DNA from: Hahella ganghwensis DSM 17046
GTDB taxonomy: Bacteria > Pseudomonadota > Gammaproteobacteria > Pseudomonadales > Oleiphilaceae
Reading direction: 5' to 3'
Length of the DNA: 54,433 nucleotides
Assembly (NCBI RefSeq): GCF_000376785.1
Contig: NZ_AQXX01000099.1
Coordinates: 1 to 54,433 of the forward strand
The notes under the pieces were generated by a model. The model ran no database searches. It was not told the origin of the DNA and saw only the letters and a list, made by a program, of their open reading frames with translations. This document shows positions 35,191-43,487 of the stretch, in pieces. Each line of letters begins with the position of its first letter. Positions within the stretch are counted from its first letter, which is position 1. The position numbers and the translations under genes were made by a program.

Positions 35191-38183
35191 TTGCGTAAAA
35201 AAATATCCAAAGGCCTGCGTTACTCCATCAAAGTGCATCTGTCGACCGCCTTTGTGTTGACACTGCTAGTCTTTGGGGTCGTTCTGGGATGGTTCCACTA
35301 CCAAAAACTGACAGACCTTTTGGTAGCTTCGAGTGAGCAGTTGTCGGACAGAATTGCCGATGAAGTTATCAGTGATTTCAATACCAGCCATAACGCCACA
35401 GCCAACATGGTGGAATTGCTGGCGCTGTCTCCATTAATGGAAACCTCCTCTCTGAACGAAAGATTCAACCATCTGCCGTCGCTGGCCCTGGCTCTGGATA
35501 CACATAGAGATGTGATTGCCTTACAAGTCGGTTTCGAGAGTGGCGAGTACTTTATTGTCCGTAAGCTTCATTCCGAGTCTATGTGGCCAAGGTTTGAAGC
35601 GCCTCCTGAAGCGGTTTATGTGGTAGATAGTATCGAGACACTGGGAGAAGAACGGTTTTTGGAGAGGTTTTTCTTTGATGCCCAATTGTTGCAGTTGGAC
35701 TACCTGAGCCTTGGTTCCACGGAATATGATCCACGACTTCGTCCCTGGTTTAAGCTGGCGCTGGAAGACAAAGTCGTCAGTACCAGTGCCCCCTATTACT
35801 TCTATTTTATCGACCAGGTTGGTGTGACCCTGGTCCGAGCGAGCGAGTTCAATCAGCACGTTCTTGGGGCTGATATTACCCTGAGTGCCCTGAATGATTC
35901 GTTAAAGGCGAATCCGGTCTCACCCTCATCAGAAATGTTCATTGTTACTGAAGACGGGAATGTCGTCGCAAGCCGCGCAGAATACGGCGCCACTTCCTCG
36001 AAAGATCCGGACAAACTTCTGCCAATGTCTGAGATTGAAGAACAGGTAGTGCAGGATTATCTGGATTGGAAACAGAATCAGGTAAATTCCGATGCCGTTG
36101 AACGGCTGGGCAGCATGCAGTCGGGAATGAGTCAGGTGTTCGAGTCCAACGGTGAAAGCTGGCTGGCTGTTCTCCGGCCGGTTTCGTTGCCCGGTATGAA
36201 TGCCGATCTGCTGATATTAACTCCGGAAAATGAGTTGCTACAGGAAGCTTTCGCCATTCGGAACCAGTCGGTGATGATTACCTCCCTGATCGTATTGCTT
36301 TCCATTCCCTTGGCACTGGTCATTGCTCACTTTATCGCTGAGCCATTACGTTTGCTTGCTGCAGAAACCCAACGGATCAATCGGTTTGATTATAGGTCCG
36401 GCATTAAGTTGAAGACCATGATCAGGGAGATTGATGATCTGGCCATCGGTATGGACATGATGAAGCAGACGATTGCCCGATTTACCGATTTGATTCGCTC
36501 AGTGTCTGCAGAGAAAGATTTTAATCCCCTGCTTGCCCGAGTTACCTCTGAAACTATGCACGCGAGTCAGGCTGATGGCGCACTGATCTACCTCATGAGT
36601 GATGATGACACGGCTCTTGAGCCACGGAGTCTGCAAAATAAAGGCGGGGAGCAGGATATCAGCCCATTGCCCCACTTGATGCTGAGTCAGGCAAAACACC
36701 CGTTTATTACCGGCTTGAACTCTGACCGGATCCGGGTTATCAAGACCAGTGATGATATGCACTGGGATGACACCACCTGCCAGTATCTGCGCCAGCTCAT
36801 GGAGGTAAAAGAAGCGGATATTGTACTGGTACCTCTTCGTAACAGGCAGGAAGAGAAAATCGGTCTGCTGTGTCTCTTGTTTGACTCCCGGTTTGAAGAA
36901 GGCCGGATTATCACGGAAGACGCACGTATCGCCTTCGTTAATGCGCTTTCAGGTTTCAGTGCAATTACCATTGAAAGCCGCTATCTGTTGAAAGCCCAGA
37001 AGGAACTGTTGGAATCCTTCATGAAGTTGATGGCTGGCGCAATTGATGAGAAATCTCCCTACACGGGAGGTCATTGTCAGCGGGTTCCGGAACTGACCAA
37101 AATGCTGGCCCGGGCGGCTTGTTCAGCGACAGCTGGTCCGTTTTCCCGTTTTAACCTGACTCCTGAACAATGGGAAGAACTGCACATCGCTGCCTGGATG
37201 CATGACTGTGGCAAAGTGACCACACCAGAATATGTTGTGGACAAGGCGACCAAGCTGGAAACGATTTATGATCGGATTCATGAAATCAGAATGCGCTTCG
37301 AGGTGATCAAACAGATGGAAGCCGTTCAGGCATGGAAAGAGATCGCCTCGGGGCAGGATAGAGATGCCACCTTGCTTCGACTAAAAGAAGAGTGGCGGGT
37401 TATTGATGAGGACTGGCAGTTCGTCGCCCGTTGCAATAAAGGCACTGAGGGCCTATCTGAAGGGGACTCACAAAGACTGCGTCGGGTTGCCGAAAGAACC
37501 TGGATCAGGACCCTTGATGACCCTTGGGGTTGTCTTGGGAAGAGGCTCGAAGAAGGAGTGAGGGCAGTGAAAATAGAGAAGAAGTGGCCGATCTGCCTGT
37601 CACCGAGAAGCTACTGCAGGATAAGTCGCACCATGTTATTCCCTGGCGGGCAGGTGAAAAAATGGCGGAGGGCAATCCCTGGGCCTTTAAAATGGATGTG
37701 CCTGATCTGAAGTATAACCGGGGCGAGCTCCACAATTTATTGGTAAAAAGGGGAACTTTAACAGAGGAAGAACGCTTCATTATTAATAACCATATTATCC
37801 AGACCATCATCATGTTGGAGGCTCTGCCATTTCCACGACACTTGAAACGGGTACCTGAAATAGCAGGCGGTCATCATGAAAAAATGGATGGTACCGGTTA
37901 TCCGAAGCGGCTTGAGGGAAGGGAGATGCCGGTTACCGCAAGGATGATGGCAATCGCGGATATTTTTGAAGCGCTGACGGCCTCAGATCGTCCTTATAAA
38001 GAAGCGAAAAAGCTCAGTGAATCATTGGAAATCATGAAACGAATGAGACTTGGTCAGCATATTGATCCGGAAATATTCGAATTATTCTTACGTTCAGGCG
38101 TATATTTGGAGTATGCCGAGCAGTATCTCTCACCTGAGCAGATCGATAACGTGGATATTGAGTACTATTTAGAGAGTAGCTGA
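35191..38183 (+). pseudogene. Membrane Cache-HAMP-GAF-HD-GYP sensor, frameshifted in the HD-GYP domain
   Basis: The reading frame from TTG 35191 codes a dCache sensor between two membrane helices (about 15-38, 362-384), HAMP (about 385-435), GAF (about 440-600) and the start of an HD-GYP domain with H671-D672 in AWMHDCGKVTTPEY. At about 37519-37526 the frame breaks: the original frame runs on with foreign sequence to 37710, while the next frame continues the family (LGLSWEEARRR, then GGHHEKMDGTGYPKRLEG, to 38183). One missing base in GACCCTTGG explains it. As written the GYP half is lost and c-di-GMP phosphodiesterase activity would be absent, unless this is a sequencing error. Confidence 0.85.
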
Positions 38184-38255
38184 AATCACATGGAGAAACA
38201 GGGAAATAACACCTACCTTGAGACTGAGCCTCTGCCGGAGATGGACGAAGGAATA

Positions 38256-38579
38256 ATGAAGTCAGACAAACAGCCTCCCGATCATTTCAGTGATTTCGCT
38301 GAGTTTTATCCCTATTATCTGAGTCAACATGAAGATACGACCTGTCGTCGGCTACACTTTGTCGGCACCAGTCTGGTGATATTGCTGTTCATATATGGTG
38401 TGATTACCCTGGAGCCTGTCTGGTTCTTACTTATGCCGTTGGCAGGTTATGGTTTTGCCTGGACCGGGCATTTCTTTTACGAAAAAAACAAACCCGCTAC
38501 CTTTCAATATCCGTGGTGGAGCCTGATGGGCGACTTCAAAATGTTCCAGGAAATTCTTATTGGGAAAGTCCGCTGGTAG
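38256..38579 (+). CDS. DUF962/Mpo1-like small membrane protein
   Basis: 107 residues from ATG 38256, preceded by GAAGGA; the frame start at 38190 adds 22 residues without family match. Conserved start FAEFYPYYLSQHEDTTCRRLHFVGTSLVI (DUF962 H-E-D/C-R-x-L-H-F pattern), two membrane helices (about 45-63, 66-82), then a second conserved histidine, WTGHFFYEKNKPATFQYPWWSL. Yeast Mpo1 relatives are iron-dependent dioxygenases of phytosphingosine-derived fatty acids; bacterial members have no settled role. Directly downstream of the frameshifted sensor gene. Confidence 0.85.
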   Translation: MKSDKQPPDHFSDFAEFYPYYLSQHEDTTCRRLHFVGTSLVILLFIYGVITLEPVWFLLMPLAGYGFAWTGHFFYEKNKPATFQYPWWSLMGDFKMFQEILIGKVRW

Positions 38580-38762
38580 GTCTGTGTGCTGCAGTAGTGC
38601 TTAATTGATTAATCATTGCTTTCTGTGATGCATTGAGCGCTTTTCCAACCTCCTGATTGACGTGCCAGGGCCTGCTGGTTATAAGCTGTAAGCTCCCCGG
38701 ATATTGCTATCCCGGTATATAACAAAAGCAAAATCAGCACTGAAACAAGCAAGGCAATCTCA

Positions 38763-40634
38763 ATGGAAAGCAAAGGCGTCAGCACCTTTTTGGCCGTATT
38801 GATGGCAGGCACCATCGTGGCAGGATGCGATAGCGGCGGTGTTCCAAAGGTCTCAATCGATAAGACAACTGTTGTCATAGATTCAGTCTCTGCTAACAGT
38901 GATGTCATGGAGAGAGACGTTAGTTTTTTCAATATCACCTATACCGCAAAGAAGAGTCTGTCTGGTAGTGATTATGAGGTCGCCTGGCGGGTCGTTGATG
39001 TGAGCGGACTGCCGGTTACCTCCTGGACTTCTTCGAATGCTTTCGGCGGGCAGACTTCAGAACAACCATCCTGTTTCGGGGTGGAATTCGTTGCGACGCC
39101 TGATCCGGCCGCAACTCCCGACGAGAACTCGGATGAACCGACAACGCTTGAGGTAGCCTTTCTTGCACCTCCTGTCACCGAAGACGTTACCTTGACGGTG
39201 GAAGTCTCTGTGTTTGGGGATGAAGGCGTAGAAGACGAAAATATCGTCACGGCGACTGATCGTTTCGACATTCTTGTTAAGGCATTTCCTGATGCTGCTT
39301 CGCTGGCTATCGCGGATGCCAATCTCAATACCTGTGTCACAGAAGCTATCAACGCCTGTCCGGACGGCGAGGCGTTTGATGATCTGGGCATTTATCAGCT
39401 TACCTGTGACAGCACAGTCAATGATATTAGTGGTATTCAGGACCTGAGCAGACTTCAGTCTCTCTCCCTGGGAGAGTTGGATGTCGCGGACCTGACCCCC
39501 GTCAACTCACTGACCAATCTGAAGATACTGGCGCTCTCCGGAGCAACTGACCAGACGAGCTATACCGGCTTGAGTGACATGGCCAACCTGACAGATCTTA
39601 CTCTGGATCTGGATATTACTCCGGCGGGAGAGTTTAAGTTATCTGACCTGCAGCCGATACTTGCCAATCTGGAAAGCTTTGAGCTGTGTGTTGCCGATCT
39701 GGCGGATATCAGTTTGTTGCCGGAAGCGGTTGACCTTGCGTCTCTGAGTATTTGTGACACTGGGGATGAAGGTATTGAAGATGCTTCCTACATTGGTCAA
39801 CTGACACAACTTACCAGTCTCACCTACATCAAGAATCGTACTGATGACGATGATGAGGAGCTGTTAATCGACTTTGCTGTCTTTCAACCCTTGACGTTGT
39901 TGAGGAGCCTGACGGCAACGAGTCAACTACCTTCTGTTACTGAAAGGGGGGCGGATCTGGAGCCTCTGGCATCGCTGGAAGTATTGGAAAGTCTTGAAAT
40001 TCGCTCTGCTCAGCTCGGCGATCTCTCACCTTTGAGTGGGCTGGAGTCTCTGACGACGTTGGATCTTTCCGACAACTATATTGTAGATGTAAGTCCGTTG
40101 GGAGAGATAAGTCAGCTGGAAAATCTTTACCTCTCCAATAACCGTATTCCTGATGATATTGCTGCATTGGAAACCCTGAGCCGGTTGAAATTACTGGATC
40201 TGAGCGATAACGAAGTCATTGATATTTCTGCCATTGGCGAGCTCAGGCAATTGCGAAACCTGAATCTCGAAAACAACGAGCTGACCAGTGTTGCCGCATT
40301 GAATGGACTCAGTCGTTTGACCGATATTAATGTCAGCGGAAACGCTGGATTGGGTAGCCTCAGTATATTGAGGACCACTGGTGTCACTACCCTGGAAGTT
40401 AGGAGTCTGGAGCTGACCAGTGATTCCTTTGTTGCCTTGCTTAACGATCTCCTGACACTGGATATCAGCAGCAATCCGGATCTGGCTGGCGTATCAAATA
40501 TTGCAGATCACGAGACACTGACTACGCTGACCATTGATGAGTGTGTGTTTGAGGACGCGACAGTGGCGGAACAGGATGCACTGAATGCGCTGAATCTAAC
40601 CAAGATTCCACCTGATCCTGGTCCTTGTCTCTAG
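38763..40634 (+). CDS. Leucine-rich-repeat lipoprotein, internalin-like
   Basis: 623 residues. Lipoprotein signal: hydrophobic 9-20 then V-A-G-C with cysteine 22. A beta-type domain (about 30-180) precedes the repeats. About 200-600 are SDS22/internalin-type leucine-rich repeats of 21-22 residues, clearest at LTTLDLSDNYIVDVSPLGEI, LENLYLSNNRI, LKLLDLSDNEVIDISAIGEL and LRNLNLENNELTSVAALNGL. Paired cysteines in NTCVTEAINACPDG and the ending C-L suggest disulfides outside the cell. Probably outer-membrane anchored, binding a protein partner; precise function unknown. The ribosome site is weak (AAGG). Confidence 0.85.
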   Translation: MESKGVSTFLAVLMAGTIVAGCDSGGVPKVSIDKTTVVIDSVSANSDVMERDVSFFNITYTAKKSLSGSDYEVAWRVVDVSGLPVTSWTSSNAFGGQTSEQPSCFGVEFVATPDPAATPDENSDEPTTLEVAFLAPPVTEDVTLTVEVSVFGDEGVEDENIVTATDRFDILVKAFPDAASLAIADANLNTCVTEAINACPDGEAFDDLGIYQLTCDSTVNDISGIQDLSRLQSLSLGELDVADLTPVNSLTNLKILALSGATDQTSYTGLSDMANLTDLTLDLDITPAGEFKLSDLQPILANLESFELCVADLADISLLPEAVDLASLSICDTGDEGIEDASYIGQLTQLTSLTYIKNRTDDDDEELLIDFAVFQPLTLLRSLTATSQLPSVTERGADLEPLASLEVLESLEIRSAQLGDLSPLSGLESLTTLDLSDNYIVDVSPLGEISQLENLYLSNNRIPDDIAALETLSRLKLLDLSDNEVIDISAIGELRQLRNLNLENNELTSVAALNGLSRLTDINVSGNAGLGSLSILRTTGVTTLEVRSLELTSDSFVALLNDLLTLDISSNPDLAGVSNIADHETLTTLTIDECVFEDATVAEQDALNALNLTKIPPDPGPCL

Positions 40635-40683
40635 TTTTGGGGCAACCGTAGCAACAATTGCTGTGGGTGTTCAGCGTATGGAT

Positions 40684-40717
40684 TCCCTGGCCTAATTAGA
40701 GGAATTCAGGCTAGGGA
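40684..40717 (+). other. Stem-loop after the LRR lipoprotein gene
   Basis: TCCCTGGCCT (40684-40693) and AGGCTAGGGA (40708-40717) form a 10-bp stem with one G-U pair around a 14-base loop. It is followed by A rather than T, so it is not a classical terminator in either direction. A second pair, CGCCAC (40731-40736)/GTGGCG (40758-40763), follows. Confidence 0.4.
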
Positions 40718-40832
40718 AAAAAATAGTCGACGCCACATGACGGGTTTTATCGCATGAGTGGCGCTTGTATAGGGTAGTTCAATCGAAATTTGATTCCTGT
40801 TCCGGATTATCAGTGCCGGTGAGGAGAAATAG

Positions 40833-41612
40833 GTGCCCTTATCAAGTCGTTTTCATTGGGTGATGCACACCCTGTTGGGGTTTAAAGTACCTACGGTACA
40901 GCAGTCAGCTGTGGCCGCAGGTGGTTTTTGTACGTGGCCGTTTTCCCAGGTCCGTGACCCTGTCAAATCGCTCATCTGCAGCCATACGGATACCAGTGGT
41001 GGTATCTGTGAAATGCTGGCCGCCAAGTGGCTGGAGTCGCATGCCAATAATGGTTCTATCGTTAATTGGATTATGGACAGTTCCGGCACACAGGTGGACC
41101 CGAATAAAATTCGCCAGTTGATGCAATGGTTCGCTGTTGGTGTTTCCATGCGTGCAGTTGCTATGAATGAGCGCAGCAATGAAGGCGGTATGGATCAGAG
41201 TCTGGCCACTGAAAGATGGCTGCGCACCCACGGAGTAGTTAGACGTCGACGTATTACCGGTGGCGTTCCGCTCATGGGAGGCGGTCATTTCCACCATCCC
41301 CGTGTTTTAAATGGACAACGTGGCCGTCAGTCCAGGTCAGATTTTTCGGCGGACATAGCTCACGGCATTACCAGCAGTAGTGGCTCCTATAAAATGATTG
41401 GAATTGAAGGCTCTAACTTTGCTCATGCCATGGCTGCATGGAGCGACCAGGACGTCAGCTTTTTTGACCCGAACTTCGGTGAATTCTGGTTTGCCCGGCC
41501 TGAAGATTTTCACGCCTGGTTCCCACGTTTCTGGCAATTGGCGGGGTATGCTGCGCCAATGGTCGGCCTAAGCGAATCCTATACCATTGATGAGTATGCA
41601 CCGACTGCCTGA
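40833..41612 (+). CDS. YopT-type (C58 family) cysteine peptidase, orphan
   Basis: 259 residues from GTG 40833, with GAGGAG six bases upstream. The three catalytic elements of peptidase family C58 (YopT, AvrPphB) appear in order: C59 in TSGGICEMLAAKWLESH, H198 in GSNFAHAMAAW and D212 in SFFDPNFGEFWF. YopT cleaves prenylated Rho GTPases and AvrPphB a host kinase, when secreted by type III systems. Here there is no signal peptide, membrane helix or type III gene nearby. The substrate is unknown. Neighbours are an LRR lipoprotein upstream and an Hpt-HD-GYP gene 23 bases past its stop on the other strand. A cytoplasmic processing protease is as possible as an effector. Confidence 0.8.
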   Translation: MPLSSRFHWVMHTLLGFKVPTVQQSAVAAGGFCTWPFSQVRDPVKSLICSHTDTSGGICEMLAAKWLESHANNGSIVNWIMDSSGTQVDPNKIRQLMQWFAVGVSMRAVAMNERSNEGGMDQSLATERWLRTHGVVRRRRITGGVPLMGGGHFHHPRVLNGQRGRQSRSDFSADIAHGITSSSGSYKMIGIEGSNFAHAMAAWSDQDVSFFDPNFGEFWFARPEDFHAWFPRFWQLAGYAAPMVGLSESYTIDEYAPTA

Positions 41613-41635
41613 CATTGTCGTGATGGCTGGTGAGT

Positions 41636-42742
41636 TCAGCTTTTTGAGATATAGAGGTTTCTCACAGCCATATTAAAGGCTTCAACGCAAGCGGGATCGA
41701 ACAGAGTTCCATTACAGGAATTGATGTGTCGAACGGCCTCAAACAGGGACTTTTTATAAGACCGGTCTTCCCGCTCGCTGGTGGTATCAAAAAAAGCATC
41801 ACACAATGCCAGGATTCGGGAGCCCACAGGAATATCCTCGCCACTTAACCCGTAAGGGAAACCGGTCCCGTCAAAAGCCTCATGGTTGTGTAGGATGATA
41901 CTTGCAGCTTCGTGCCAGCCAGCCATTCGATTCAGTATCTGAGCGCCGGTAGCCACGTGAGCGGACATGATTTTCTGCTCTTCTTTGGACAGAGAGTTTT
42001 TACCTTTGCTCATCAGTGTCTGAGGAATAAAGGCCATTCCTAGATCGTGCAGTAATACCGCAGCTTCCAACTGTTCCTGATCAACGATCATTCCCAGTTC
42101 CCGATTGACCTCGTTGCATAGCTCAAGTTCTTTCTGGGTCCGGTCCTTTCGGTAAATGCTTAGTTGGTCAATCTGGCGGGAAAGAAAGCGGAAAAACTGC
42201 ATATCGTCGTCCCGCCCGAGCACAAAGTGGCTGGGTAATCCGCTCGGGGTGCTGGCTTCTTCAACCTCTCCGGCTGGGCCAGCCATTAGAGTATCCAGCG
42301 CTTCATCAATGACTTTGTTGACATTCCCTGGCGAGGCTTCGCGGACTTTTTGGATCACTTTCAACAAGGATTGCTGTAGTTCTCCGTCTGCTTCCTGCTC
42401 ACTTGAGAGTTGCCCGATCAATGTCTCCACATAACCAATAATGCTCATGAAAAAAACGCCGAACATGGGCTGATAGGGTAAATCTCCGTTCCGCATCTCC
42501 GATACGATTTCTTCCAACTGATGAATCACGTCGACCATCGGGTCGAGGAAGACCATCCGACAATTTCCTTTCAGAGAGTGCATGCTTCTGAATAGTTCAT
42601 TAATCTGTTCGGAGCTGACATCATGCTCAAGGCTTTGAACCGTTTGCTCGATTTCTTCGACGTTTTCCTGAAAGCAAGCAACAAATTCATTGATCAGGTC
42701 TTTTTCCAGGTCGACAAACTGTGGGCAGGTTATTTTGGTCAT
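41636..42742 (-). CDS. Hpt domain fused to an HD-GYP-like phosphohydrolase
   Basis: 368 residues from ATG 42742, with GGGAG six bases upstream; the longer frame adds 26 residues. Residues about 8-110 are an Hpt phosphotransfer domain with H55 in MHSLKGN (H-x3-K-G). Residues about 190-368 resemble HD-GYP: VLLHDLGMAFIPQTLMSKG and HNHEAFDGTGFPYGL, where GYP is GFP. There is no receiver or kinase domain. It probably takes phosphate from a kinase and adjusts c-di-GMP hydrolysis. A strong hairpin (42925-42946) lies upstream. Note that the PA3496-type gene is next on the same strand. Confidence 0.85.
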   Translation of the reverse strand: MTKITCPQFVDLEKDLINEFVACFQENVEEIEQTVQSLEHDVSSEQINELFRSMHSLKGNCRMVFLDPMVDVIHQLEEIVSEMRNGDLPYQPMFGVFFMSIIGYVETLIGQLSSEQEADGELQQSLLKVIQKVREASPGNVNKVIDEALDTLMAGPAGEVEEASTPSGLPSHFVLGRDDDMQFFRFLSRQIDQLSIYRKDRTQKELELCNEVNRELGMIVDQEQLEAAVLLHDLGMAFIPQTLMSKGKNSLSKEEQKIMSAHVATGAQILNRMAGWHEAASIILHNHEAFDGTGFPYGLSGEDIPVGSRILALCDAFFDTTSEREDRSYKKSLFEAVRHINSCNGTLFDPACVEAFNMAVRNLYISKS

Positions 42743-42924
42743 CGTGGCTCCCGGCTCTTGTCCAGTTCGGGTATCACCATCCCTGTTCACTAATGGAGGC
42801 TGGTGGATTGAAGGCAGCAATAGGCGTCAGTATAGATCCTAGTATAAGTATAGACGGACTGCTGGAATCTTCCGGGAATGTGAGAAATGCTCAATAAAGA
42901 GTGTTTGGCACGAGTGATACTGCT

Positions 42925-42946
42925 GCCGCAGGCAGAGGCCTGTGGC
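42925..42946. other. 9-bp hairpin upstream of the Hpt-HD-GYP gene
   Basis: GCCGCAGGC (42925-42933) and GCCTGTGGC (42938-42946) pair with one G-U around an AGAG tetraloop. There is no T run on either side, so it may be a Rho-helped terminator for the small gene at 43005-43196 or a leader element. Confidence 0.4.
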
Positions 42947-43004
42947 CTGAGAAGAGGTGGTGCCCACAACCCAATCTGAGTCATGGGCGGTGGAATGTTA
43001 AAAA

Positions 43005-43196
43005 CTAATCCAGGTAATAATCACCAATAGATTCACGTAAGCGCTTGCTTTCCATGTAATCTTCAATGGCTCTTCGGGTTTTCAGGCGCCGTTTGGCAGT
43101 ATCCTTTTCTTTGGTTTTTTTGTCTTCAGTATGTATGTCGAATAATGCGTCGGTAAGATTCTCAGTAGCGGAGTTCAAGTGAGATGTATTTTGCAT
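43005..43196 (-). CDS. PA3496-family small protein
   Basis: 63 residues from ATG 43196, which has AGGGGAAG three bases upstream; the longer frame from 43274 lacks a ribosome site. The C-terminus KRRLKTRRAIEDYMESKRLRESIGDYYLD matches the PA3496 family of short basic-then-acidic helical proteins found in Pseudomonas-like bacteria and suggested to affect the envelope. The middle is charged. Cytoplasmic. No mechanism is known. Confidence 0.75.
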   Translation of the reverse strand: MQNTSHLNSATENLTDALFDIHTEDKKTKEKDTAKRRLKTRRAIEDYMESKRLRESIGDYYLD

Positions 43197-43487
43197 GGAC
43201 TTCCCCTGACCAGTTCCACAGTATGGGACTAATTTAATTGTTGTTTTTGAAATTTCCGTGACAGTCATTGTCACGAATATCCTTATGCTAAATGCAGATG
43301 GGAACTAACCCGGATCTGCGCTGCCAGGTTTACCGCGTGTCAGAAATTTGCGAGACGAATTCATTTGCGAAACTGCCATGCCTGCGCAATTGCATTGTCT
43401 GACAAGAATATTTTTTTATCATGATTATCCGGCTGCCTCAAGCAGGAATTTTGATAGGGTGGAGATCGGGTGGAAAATACAATTGAA

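Noticed and set aside
37515-37530. Programmed -1 ribosomal frameshift in the HD-GYP gene
   Set aside because: No X-XXY-YYZ slippery heptamer in the right phase (C-CCT-TGG does not satisfy it), so a mutation or sequence error is more likely.
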